From contig NZ_CP007014.1 in the NCBI RefSeq assembly GCF_000452705.1, positions 5,566,001 to 5,630,000 on the forward strand: DNA of 64,000 bases, written 5' to 3'. Below, in pieces: positions 35,820 to 43,434 of the stretch; position 1 is the stretch's first letter, and each line of letters starts with the position of its first letter. A program made the position numbers and the translations under genes. The DNA comes from Pseudomonas syringae CC1557. GTDB taxonomy: Bacteria > Pseudomonadota > Gammaproteobacteria > Pseudomonadales > Pseudomonadaceae. The notes below the pieces were generated by a model, which saw only the letters and a list, made by a program, of their open reading frames with translations, did no database searches and had not been told where the DNA came from.

Positions 35820-36479
35820 TTACACGTCACAGTCCTGGGTTGAAGGAAGCTAGCACCGGTGCCTTGCTTGACCACGAATCAGCGTGGGCTGGGCAGTGCG
35901 TATGTCGCCTGTCAGACCTGAATATTTGAGCTGAATTTCAAGGCAAGCTCATTTTTCTCATCTGCGAAACAGACCGCAATGATGCCGTTAAGCCATCAAC
36001 CAGTCGAGTCTTCACTTAAACCATTGTGAATACTAAGTATTTAGCCATTAAAAAGTATCTGGGCTCGGTGTAATCAAAACGCCCATAGATAGCGTGTCTT
36101 CATCAAAATCACAGCCAACGCCTGAGCCGCATGGTTGTGGTTGACACGGCGCAGCACCACGGTGTTTCCTTTCATACTTTAAGATAAGAACTGTAACGGT
36201 TTTGTGAGAGATGTAGGGTATTTTTACTGAGCTAGTGGCACTTTCACACTAATTTATGGTCGCACGCTGCAGTATTTGCGAGATGTGGAATGCATCTGTA
36301 GCCCTGGTCCTACGAGATTTTCGGAGGTTTAGGGCGCGGTGCACATCCGTGGTTAATGTCAATCCACTGCCCTAAATGATTGATACTTAAGCACCAGACC
36401 TAAGCCGTGACTTGTCAATTCGTAATCGTTAGCCGCTAAACCCGGCGGTGCTGGCCTCCCTGCCCTCAAGGAGATATAC
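35820..36479. promoter_or_regulatory. 660-bp non-coding divergent region between effector and second vgrG
   Basis: No convincing gene is seen here on either strand. It separates the - strand effector/immunity block from the + strand vgrG-rhs block, so it must hold two divergent promoters. I looked for a -24/-12 sigma-54 site (TGGCAC-N5-TTGC) and found only TGGCAC without a matching -12. A strong AAGGAG at 36468-36473 belongs to vgrG. The region is rather AT-rich for the genome. Confidence 0.4.
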
Positions 36480-38315
36480 ATGTTGATGGACCTTGCCGCG
36501 ATGCTTTCGCCGCAGAACCGGCGCCTTTTCAAATTCAAGAACCTCGCCAATCCTGAGCAGGAACTGCTGCTGGAGTCCTTCCGGGGGACTGAAGGTCTTT
36601 CGCGTGCGTACCAATTTGATCTGCTATTGGTGTGCCAGGACTCCGGGGTCGAGCTGAAGTCGATGATGGGCCAACATGTGGTCATCGAGATCGAGCTGGC
36701 CGATGGCTCGCCACGCTACATCGCTGGCTATCTCACACGCTTTGCCAGTGCTGGAAGCGACGGCGGCATGGCTAAATACACGGCAACGCTCAACCCCTGG
36801 TTCTCAATGCTGAAGAACCGCTTCGACACACGTATCTTCCAGGGGAATACGGTTGAGGAAGTCGTTACCCAAGTGTTCGCGATGTGTACCGCGTTCTCTA
36901 AGCATGAGTTTCGCCTGAGCAAGCCGCTCAAGCGCTATACCTACATCACTCAATACCGAGAATCCGACTTCAACTTCGTCCAGCGTCTGTTGGAAGAAGA
37001 AGGGATGTTCTATTACTTCGAGCACACCGCCGAAGGCCACACCATGATCATCTGCGATGACTCCACCACGCTGGTGCCATTGCCGGAACAGCCCCAGATA
37101 CGCTTCCATTCGGCTTCGGTTACCGAGACCGCCGACTCCATCACCGATTGGAACGGCGACCGCAAGCTGCAATCAGGAAAGATGGCTGTTCAGACCTTTG
37201 ACTACCGTCAGCCGAACAACAGGCTGCCGGTTACCATGAACAGCCTGAATAAGCAGGGTGATGTCGAAAATTTCGAGGTGTACGACTTCCCCGGCCAGTA
37301 CACACATGGCACTTACGATGAAGGTGAAGCGCTGTTGCGACTGCGCGTTGAAGCGCTTGAGTTGAGAGGCAAGAGCTTTCGGGGCGCCAGTAACTGTCGC
37401 GCCATGAAGCCTGGATATACCTTCGAACTGCTGCAGCATTACGACCACGATCAGGGTTCGCCTGAGGATCGCCAGTTTCTGCTCGTTCTTGTTGATAGCG
37501 AAGGCCACAACAATTATCTCAACGGTCAGCAAGCCAGCTACTTCAACACCTTCTCCTGCGTACGCAAAAAGATAGTTTTCCGCCCCCAGCTCACCACCAA
37601 TCGCTCCGTCATTTCCGGACCGCAGACTGCTATCGTTGTGGGCCCGCCCGGAGAAGAAATCTTCACCGACGAACTAGGTCGCGTGAAGATCCAGTTCCAC
37701 TGGGATCGCAAAGGTGAGCACAACGACAAAAGCTCCTGCTGGGTCCGCGTAGCTCAATCCGGCGCCAGTGGTGGCTTCGGCAGCATCCAAATACCGCGCG
37801 TTGACGACGAAGTTGTCGTGGTCTTCCTTGATGGCAACCCTGACCGACCTCTGATCATGGGCAGCGTCTACAACAGCCAGAATACCCCGCCGTGGTCTTT
37901 GCCAGCCAACAAGACACAGAGCGGTTTCCTGACTCGTTCCATGAAAGGACACGGCGGCAACGCCAACTTCTTTCGCTTTGAGGACAAGGCTGGCGCAGAG
38001 CAGGTAAGCCTGCACGCCGAGCGCAATCTGGACACCGATATCGAGGTAGATGAGAGCCACACTGTCGGAGGTAACCGGACCATTAAAGTGGAGGGCATGC
38101 ACTCCGAAACTATAAAGCTGGAGACAAGCATCGCTGTCCAAGAAGGCTCGTATTTTGTGACAGTAGATAAGGGTGAAGTAAAAATAAAATCGGCCACATC
38201 CATCACGCTTGAGGTGGGCTCCAGTAAGCTCGTGATGAACGCTGATGGGACCATTACGCTGTCCGGTATCACAGTAAATATAGACGGCACTACCAAAATC
38301 AACCTAAACAAATAA
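36480..38315 (+). CDS. vgrG: VgrG (TssI) spike protein 2
   Basis: A 611-residue VgrG with no effector extension. N-terminal LFKFKNLANPEQELLLESFRGTEGLSRAY, then YITQYRESDFNFVQRLLEEEGMFYYFEH, VKIQFHWDRKGE, SCWVRVAQ, and GNPDRPLIMGSVYN are all family hallmarks. It ends in the beta-helix VNIDGTTKINLNK. It precedes an EagR-type chaperone and a prePAAR effector, so it probably carries that effector. ATG is preceded by AAGGAG with ideal spacing. Confidence 0.96.
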   Translation: MLMDLAAMLSPQNRRLFKFKNLANPEQELLLESFRGTEGLSRAYQFDLLLVCQDSGVELKSMMGQHVVIEIELADGSPRYIAGYLTRFASAGSDGGMAKYTATLNPWFSMLKNRFDTRIFQGNTVEEVVTQVFAMCTAFSKHEFRLSKPLKRYTYITQYRESDFNFVQRLLEEEGMFYYFEHTAEGHTMIICDDSTTLVPLPEQPQIRFHSASVTETADSITDWNGDRKLQSGKMAVQTFDYRQPNNRLPVTMNSLNKQGDVENFEVYDFPGQYTHGTYDEGEALLRLRVEALELRGKSFRGASNCRAMKPGYTFELLQHYDHDQGSPEDRQFLLVLVDSEGHNNYLNGQQASYFNTFSCVRKKIVFRPQLTTNRSVISGPQTAIVVGPPGEEIFTDELGRVKIQFHWDRKGEHNDKSSCWVRVAQSGASGGFGSIQIPRVDDEVVVVFLDGNPDRPLIMGSVYNSQNTPPWSLPANKTQSGFLTRSMKGHGGNANFFRFEDKAGAEQVSLHAERNLDTDIEVDESHTVGGNRTIKVEGMHSETIKLETSIAVQEGSYFVTVDKGEVKIKSATSITLEVGSSKLVMNADGTITLSGITVNIDGTTKINLNK

Positions 38316-38336
38316 GCGACCGACAGGAGTAGCCGC

Positions 38337-38948
38337 ATGCGTCAACGAACGGATGGCCGTACAAGTTTTTATGATCGTCTATCAGAGAACCGCATTCGTG
38401 AGGAAAAGCGTCTGGAAGAGGAACGCCTTGCCCAAGAGGCGCTTGATGCTATTCCAGTGCCTAAACGCTTTCATACCAATGAGCTGAGTTTTATTCGCCC
38501 CCAAGGCTTCAAGGATAAGACCTTTCACGTGTTCACCATGACGGATATCGGGCCTAGCCCGTTTTCACTTGTGGTGGGTAGATCACCTGTTATTCCCGGC
38601 GCAGATCTTGAAACGATGGCTCAGCAACTGCTGGCCGAGTTAAAAAAATCGCTGTCGCACGCCGAATGGATTGAGCCGGTCACTCCGGTGGTGGTGGCTG
38701 GACTGGATGCTCGTCGCGTCGAGTTTCGCTGGCGCCAACAGGGACAACCTGTTCATCAACTGCAGTTGATCTTTTTACACCACGACGAGCACCGGCAACC
38801 GCTGCTCATGCAAATCACGGGTACAAGCAACAACCCTCAAGGTATGACGGCTGAGGAGCGTCAGTACTTCGACTCAATTGTCGAAACGCTTGAATTGCGG
38901 CAGTCGCCAGGTCCGGATGAGCCTCTCGAAGAGGCTATCCCGATATGA
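38337..38948 (+). CDS. EagR-type effector chaperone (DcrB/DUF1795) with N-terminal extension
   Basis: A 203-residue protein. Residues about 43-185 match the DcrB/DUF1795 (EagR) fold: FHTNELSFIRPQGFKDKTFHVFTM, then LVVGRSPVIPGADLETMAQQLLAEL, and a C-terminal LQITGTSNN-like strand and helix. EagR chaperones bind the prePAAR transmembrane part of T6SS effectors and load them on VgrG. The first about 40 residues are extra and start SFYDRLSENRIREEKRLEEER, a likely charged helix. The stop overlaps the next gene (ATGA), the usual chaperone-effector coupling. Confidence 0.88.
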   Translation: MRQRTDGRTSFYDRLSENRIREEKRLEEERLAQEALDAIPVPKRFHTNELSFIRPQGFKDKTFHVFTMTDIGPSPFSLVVGRSPVIPGADLETMAQQLLAELKKSLSHAEWIEPVTPVVVAGLDARRVEFRWRQQGQPVHQLQLIFLHHDEHRQPLLMQITGTSNNPQGMTAEERQYFDSIVETLELRQSPGPDEPLEEAIPI

Positions 38949-40162
38949 CAGCGGCAGCGCGCCTTGATGACCCGATTGAACACTCCAGTGCGTTGGGTGG
39001 TTTGCTAGCTGGGTTGGCAATTGGTGCCGGGGCCGTGCTGGTCGGCATCGCGGTTGTCGGTACGGGCGGATTGGGTGCACTCGCACTTGGGGCAATGGTT
39101 GGTGCTGGTGCTGCGACGGGTGCCGGTATTGGTCAGCTCATCGGTAGCCTCTCGTTTGCGTGTCACAACGCTGGGCAAATAAAGACCGGATCCGGAAATG
39201 TCTACATCAATGGAAAACCGGCAGCCCGGGCGCATGTTGATACGGCGGTATGTACTCAACATAGCGGGACACCACAGATCCTCGCTCAAGGTAGCGACTC
39301 GGTTTACATCAACAACCTACCCGCAGCTCGCGTAGGTGATCGAACTATTTGTGATGCGAAAATAAGTGCTGGCTCAAGCAACGTTTTTATTGGTGGTGGC
39401 ACGGAGACAACCGATGCGATTAATCCTGAAGTCCCAGAGCTGATTGAGCGCGCAGTAATAGCGCTGGGGCTTGCGAGTGCTTTTGTGCTGGCGAGTCCAG
39501 TTATTGTCATCGCGGGGTTGGTCGGCGGTATCGCGGGTGGTCTCGGAGGTAATTGGGCAGGCGGCAAACTGTTTGGCGAAGGCTCCGATGGTCAGAAGCT
39601 AATGGCTTTTGGCGGAGCGCTGTTGGGTGGAGGGCTGGGAGGGAAAGGCGGCAAGTGGTTTGATGCGCGATATGAGTTTAAAACTCAAGGTTTGGGCTCG
39701 AACTTTGGGAATGTGAAAATAGTTCCTAAGGCGAACATAGCCACTGAGCCGACAGTGGCACCTAAGCCGACGAGAGGGCCAAATGGACGGTTTGTTAAAA
39801 CATCGGAGGGTACTCGGTTAAATCGGAAAACAGAATATCCAAGTAGCTACCGAGCTGGAGTGAAAGACGCGGTCCTCGACGCGAATACGATTGAAGGCGG
39901 AAAGCATGCCGGTAAAGTAATGACGGTTGATGGAGATAGGGTATACAGGGATGACCCTAGACTGACAATTGAGCATAACAAACCAGTTGTTGAACATTGG
40001 AATGAGCAAGGTTACAATTCGACTAGGGCGGAGAGGAACGACTTTTATAATAATACCAAAGACCTTAGTTTAAAGTTAAAAGTTGAGAACAGTAGGCAAG
40101 GCGGTGTAATGTCCGCGAGCGGTGTTAGGTACAGACAGGATGTAGGGCCGGATTATAACTAG
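38945..40162 (+). CDS. prePAAR-PAAR effector with HNH/EndoVII-like nuclease end
   Basis: A 405-residue effector. Residues 4-13 match the prePAAR motif AARxxDxxxH exactly. A membrane region (about 18-70) is followed by the PAAR domain (about 75-160, with AARAHVDTAVC and AARVGDRTICDAK), a second membrane region (168-230), and a C-terminal toxin of about 130 residues. The toxin has IEHNKPVVEHWNEQGYN (H344, H350) and RNDFYNNT, in the manner of HNH/EndoVII superfamily nucleases. It is placed on VgrG by the upstream chaperone. The exact nuclease family is not certain. Confidence 0.82.
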   Translation: MTAAARLDDPIEHSSALGGLLAGLAIGAGAVLVGIAVVGTGGLGALALGAMVGAGAATGAGIGQLIGSLSFACHNAGQIKTGSGNVYINGKPAARAHVDTAVCTQHSGTPQILAQGSDSVYINNLPAARVGDRTICDAKISAGSSNVFIGGGTETTDAINPEVPELIERAVIALGLASAFVLASPVIVIAGLVGGIAGGLGGNWAGGKLFGEGSDGQKLMAFGGALLGGGLGGKGGKWFDARYEFKTQGLGSNFGNVKIVPKANIATEPTVAPKPTRGPNGRFVKTSEGTRLNRKTEYPSSYRAGVKDAVLDANTIEGGKHAGKVMTVDGDRVYRDDPRLTIEHNKPVVEHWNEQGYNSTRAERNDFYNNTKDLSLKLKVENSRQGGVMSASGVRYRQDVGPDYN

Positions 40163-40175
40163 TGGGGGATGTGTC

Positions 40176-40895
40176 GTGATTGCGGAAAATGATCTGCTTG
40201 AAGAGTTTGGTGATGTACGCAGGATTCGTTCTGATGTATTTTTCTTTCAGGATAAAATGCGAACCTATACATACAATTATTGGTTGCAGTCGTCGAGCGC
40301 TCAAGACTTGCTTGTCGTTTCTGAAAATTTAAAAAATGATTCGCTTGCTATTGAAATTATTGATTCTGCACCCTCTGACTTGGCTGGAGACAAGCCTACC
40401 ATTTACAAACTTAAAAAAGCTTTTAACGGCTTTACTCATGGTATCGCAGTTCCCTCTGAATATCATGGGTATTTAAAAGGCACTGACGGTATTGATCGTA
40501 GATATTTATTCTTATGCCTCCCAATCTTCAGGTGTGAGTTTTCAGGGAATGAAAGTCCTGAAGAGTTTAGAGAACTACGTCTGCACTACAATCCCACACT
40601 CGATTGGGAGAGAGATAAACACCCGAAAATTCGTGTGTACTTTGACAATCCTAAAACGGGTGCCGGCGTAGTTGAAGATGGAGTTTTTTTCCGATTAAAC
40701 GCGCTTTTAAATGAAATCAATAATCTTAATGGGGTCAGTAATGGTTTTATTGAGATTACAAATTGGGCGGGGGCAGTAATTGAAATACTTTCTCCTGAGC
40801 ATGATAAATATTTATTGATACGCAATAGGGAGGACGAGGAGGAAATATCTAAAGCTGATTTAATATCTCTGGTTAATGATTTTTGCTGTTCCTGA
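40176..40895 (+). CDS. Immunity protein for the PAAR-HNH effector (predicted)
   Basis: A 239-residue soluble protein with no signal peptide, as expected for an immunity protein to a cytoplasmic nuclease. GTG start at 40176 with TGGGGGA upstream, 13 bp after the effector stop. I do not recognise the family. The gene is strongly AT-rich compared with vgrG, a sign of recent acquisition with the toxin end. The role is deduced from position. Confidence 0.7.
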   Translation: MIAENDLLEEFGDVRRIRSDVFFFQDKMRTYTYNYWLQSSSAQDLLVVSENLKNDSLAIEIIDSAPSDLAGDKPTIYKLKKAFNGFTHGIAVPSEYHGYLKGTDGIDRRYLFLCLPIFRCEFSGNESPEEFRELRLHYNPTLDWERDKHPKIRVYFDNPKTGAGVVEDGVFFRLNALLNEINNLNGVSNGFIEITNWAGAVIEILSPEHDKYLLIRNREDEEEISKADLISLVNDFCCS

Positions 40896-40944
40896 TTTTA
40901 AATTATAGACGGCAAGGGTCAGTTTACGCGACCGCGCTGATCTG

Positions 40945-41160
40945 ATGAGCTTGTGCTACGGCGGTGATGCATCCGTAATCCAGGAGCGCATTGATCGTGC
41001 AGTGTTGGCGCTGATGCGATTTTGCCCCCTCCGCAAAATTTATTTGCAATGTGCCGTTCAAGGTACTGCTGTGATGCAAACTTACGATCTCGCGACCCAC
41101 ACCCCCTCAGTTGGTGCGGACCCCTACAGCTCCCGCCGAGAAATAGTCGTAGAAGAACAT
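40945..41160 (+). other. Relic of a DUF6861-type effector joined to a displaced rhs module
   Basis: The first about 70 codons of the open frame are not Rhs. They contain SVIQERIDRA, matching EIQERIDRA in the effector at 34362-35819; a 20-base DNA stretch (ATCCAGGAGCGCATTGATCG) is identical in both. The rest of the segment has no clear match. It looks like the leftover of another effector N-terminus fused by recombination to the rhs fragment. Confidence 0.6.
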
Positions 41161-42675
41161 GGCCACCTGCATCAGTTAAACCTCGATAGCCAACTGATCA
41201 GCGACATGGAGCGCGATGACCTGCACCGCGAGATCTATCGCACCCAAGGCACGCTGACCAGTTGCTTCGGCTACGACAGCATGGGCCGCAAGGCCTGGCA
41301 GTACGCCACAACCCTGCCCGCTGAAAAGCTGTCGCAGATCCAGAACCCGCTCATAAAGCCAGAGCGCTACGTCGAACACGCCTACAACCCGATCCATCGT
41401 CGTTACGAGTACGACCCGGCCGGCGAGCTGAGCCGCACCCTCGACAAACTGCGTGGCGAAACCCGGTACGAATACGAAGCCAACGGCCAACTGCTGGCCC
41501 GCAACACTGGTCGAGTGGTCGACGGCGAAGAGTTCCGTTACGACGCCGCGGCCAACCGCCTCAACTTCAACACCAGCCGCTTTGATCACGTAAAAGACAA
41601 CCGCCTGAAACAATGGGCGAACCAGGAATACAAATACGACGCCTGGGGCAACCTGATAGAGAAAACCGTCGGCATCGTGCGCTGGCAAACCTTTACCTAC
41701 GACTGCGAAAACCGCTTGGTCAAAACCGAGACCATGGCTGACACGCAGGTGGAAAGCACCAGCAGCTATCAGTACGACAGTCTGGGTCGAAGAGTTGCCA
41801 AGCAGTCCGAGATCAAAGGCCACACCGACCACAAACGCTTCCTCTGGCAAGGCCTGCGGATGCTGCGTGAGGAAAGTCCGGGACAGAGTAGCCTGTATCT
41901 CTACGAGCCCGGCAGCTATGCGCCGCTGGCCCGTGTGGATCAGAAAGAAGGCGAGGTAGAGAACAAGGTTTACTACTTCCACACCGACCAGATCGGCACA
42001 CCGCTGGAGATGACCGATGCTGAAGGGCAGATCGTCTGGCAGGCGAAGTACCGGGCGTGGGGGGCTGTTGAAAAGCTGGTGGTGAACGAGGTTGAGCAGA
42101 ACCTGCGGTTTCAGGGGCAGTATTTTGATGTGGAGACGGGGCTGCATTACAATACATTTCGGTATTATGACCCGGAGATTGGGCGGTTTATAACGCAGGA
42201 TCCAATTGGGTTATCAGGAGGCACAAACTTATATTTACACACATTCAGTCCTAACAATTGGATTGATCCTCTAGGTTGGTGCTCTACCAAGCTGGGTAAT
42301 AATATGGGAGCAAAACCAGGTGATGGAATGGCAAACCATCACCTGGTGCCGGAAGAGTTGATAAAGAGCCCACAGTTCAAAACCATGTTCGGTAGACTGA
42401 AAGGTATTGGCTGGAATCCTGATGGGGCCTCAAATGGTATTTTTCTTCCTGGCTCCAAAAATCTTGCTCAGACTACGGGAATGCCAGGGCATTGGTCAAA
42501 TCACGGCCAATACACAGAAGCAGTGAAAAACAAATTAGTAAAGCTGAATAACAACCTAGGCAGCTTAACTGATATTGACTTGGCTCTTGGAGTAAAAAAC
42601 ATTCAGGCTTGGGCTTCGCAAGGCCTTGAGAATGGCCTATTTAAAATAGATACTATAACCGGCCGATTGTTATGA
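40945..42675 (+). CDS. Displaced Rhs C-terminal module with AHH-type nuclease toxin end
   Basis: A 576-residue frame lacking the N-terminal part of a normal Rhs (usually 1400 or more residues). From about residue 73 it is the last part of the Rhs cage with YD repeats, closing with the conserved RFITQDPIGLSGG ... NNWIDPLGW. The remaining about 125 residues have NHHLVPEEL (HH at 465-466) and a later PGHWSNHGQY, typical of AHH/HNH-type nucleases. It is followed at once by a probable immunity gene. Whether it is expressed is uncertain; it can act as an orphan toxin module for recombination with a full-length rhs. Confidence 0.75.
   Translation: MSLCYGGDASVIQERIDRAVLALMRFCPLRKIYLQCAVQGTAVMQTYDLATHTPSVGADPYSSRREIVVEEHGHLHQLNLDSQLISDMERDDLHREIYRTQGTLTSCFGYDSMGRKAWQYATTLPAEKLSQIQNPLIKPERYVEHAYNPIHRRYEYDPAGELSRTLDKLRGETRYEYEANGQLLARNTGRVVDGEEFRYDAAANRLNFNTSRFDHVKDNRLKQWANQEYKYDAWGNLIEKTVGIVRWQTFTYDCENRLVKTETMADTQVESTSSYQYDSLGRRVAKQSEIKGHTDHKRFLWQGLRMLREESPGQSSLYLYEPGSYAPLARVDQKEGEVENKVYYFHTDQIGTPLEMTDAEGQIVWQAKYRAWGAVEKLVVNEVEQNLRFQGQYFDVETGLHYNTFRYYDPEIGRFITQDPIGLSGGTNLYLHTFSPNNWIDPLGWCSTKLGNNMGAKPGDGMANHHLVPEELIKSPQFKTMFGRLKGIGWNPDGASNGIFLPGSKNLAQTTGMPGHWSNHGQYTEAVKNKLVKLNNNLGSLTDIDLALGVKNIQAWASQGLENGLFKIDTITGRLL
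41164..42215 (+). repeat. Direct repeat, rhs core copy 1 (about 1.05 kb)
   Basis: Nearly identical to 44820-45873, starting at the codons for HLHQLNLD and ending at the codons for QDPIGL. The copies differ only at scattered third positions and a few substitutions. The flanks (5' region and toxin end) are different, so the repeat is the shared rhs core between two modules. Confidence 0.92.
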
Positions 42676-42688
42676 GGATAATATTATT

Positions 42689-43282
42689 ATGAAAGATCTA
42701 TATATAATCAGCTATGAACCGAATGGTGAAGGCGCGCCATATTTTTTTGATCTAGAGTGGGTACCAGATCTCCCAACGTTTCACTATCCAAGCGAGAACC
42801 CAGTAGAGAGTTCACTTACCTCTCATTATCGTGCAATTGCTGACACTCCGAAAATTAATGCAGATTGGCTGCCTGATCATTTCTTAGCATCTAAAAAATT
42901 ATTGGAAATTTGTGATCATCTTAGGTGCTCTTATATTAGTCGACCCATTGAACTTAATATTCAAGGCAGAGTTAGCGAGAAAGAATACTTCTTTTTTGTT
43001 GCTTCCGACAGAATAAATGCAATGGATTTAGATATGTCGACATTCATACTTGACACCAACCCTAAAATTGACGCCTCAATGTCTAATACACCGGTATACG
43101 AGCGTATTGAAAAACTGGTAGTACTGAAAAATATAAAATCAGATTTGTTTTACTTCGAAGAGATACACGAAGTAGTCTGCTCTAGTGAATTTCGAGATAC
43201 ATATATAGAAGAAGGTTTATTCGGCCTATCCTTTAAAAAAATAGATGAAAATTATGAATATGCCCCTTGGGATGATTTTTAA
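42689..43282 (+). CDS. Immunity protein for the AHH-type Rhs toxin (predicted)
   Basis: A 197-residue soluble protein starting 13 bp after the rhs module, with GAGG upstream of the ATG. It is AT-rich like other immunity genes here. The order and size fit Rhs immunity proteins; the sequence reminds me of the Imm43-type group but I cannot confirm this. No signal peptide or membrane helix. Confidence 0.65.
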   Translation: MKDLYIISYEPNGEGAPYFFDLEWVPDLPTFHYPSENPVESSLTSHYRAIADTPKINADWLPDHFLASKKLLEICDHLRCSYISRPIELNIQGRVSEKEYFFFVASDRINAMDLDMSTFILDTNPKIDASMSNTPVYERIEKLVVLKNIKSDLFYFEEIHEVVCSSEFRDTYIEEGLFGLSFKKIDENYEYAPWDDF

Positions 43283-43434
43283 AATCTTGAGATTCGATAT
43301 TTAATTTTTCAAGAAAATATTTTCGCCCACAGCTCTTTTAAAAATTACTTATCAAGGTAGCTGCCAACTTTGCCTCAGCTACCTATTAATATCTTTTATA
43401 ATGCTTACTTAAGTGTCCCTATCTAACCGATGTC

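Noticed and set aside
35820..36479. Possible sigma-54 promoter (TGGCAC) upstream of vgrG2
   Set aside because: No matching -12 TTGC element at the right distance.
36359..36685. Open frame on the - strand across the second vgrG start
   Set aside because: It is antisense to the conserved vgrG 5' end, with no paralogue, no ribosome-binding site and no family-like pattern.
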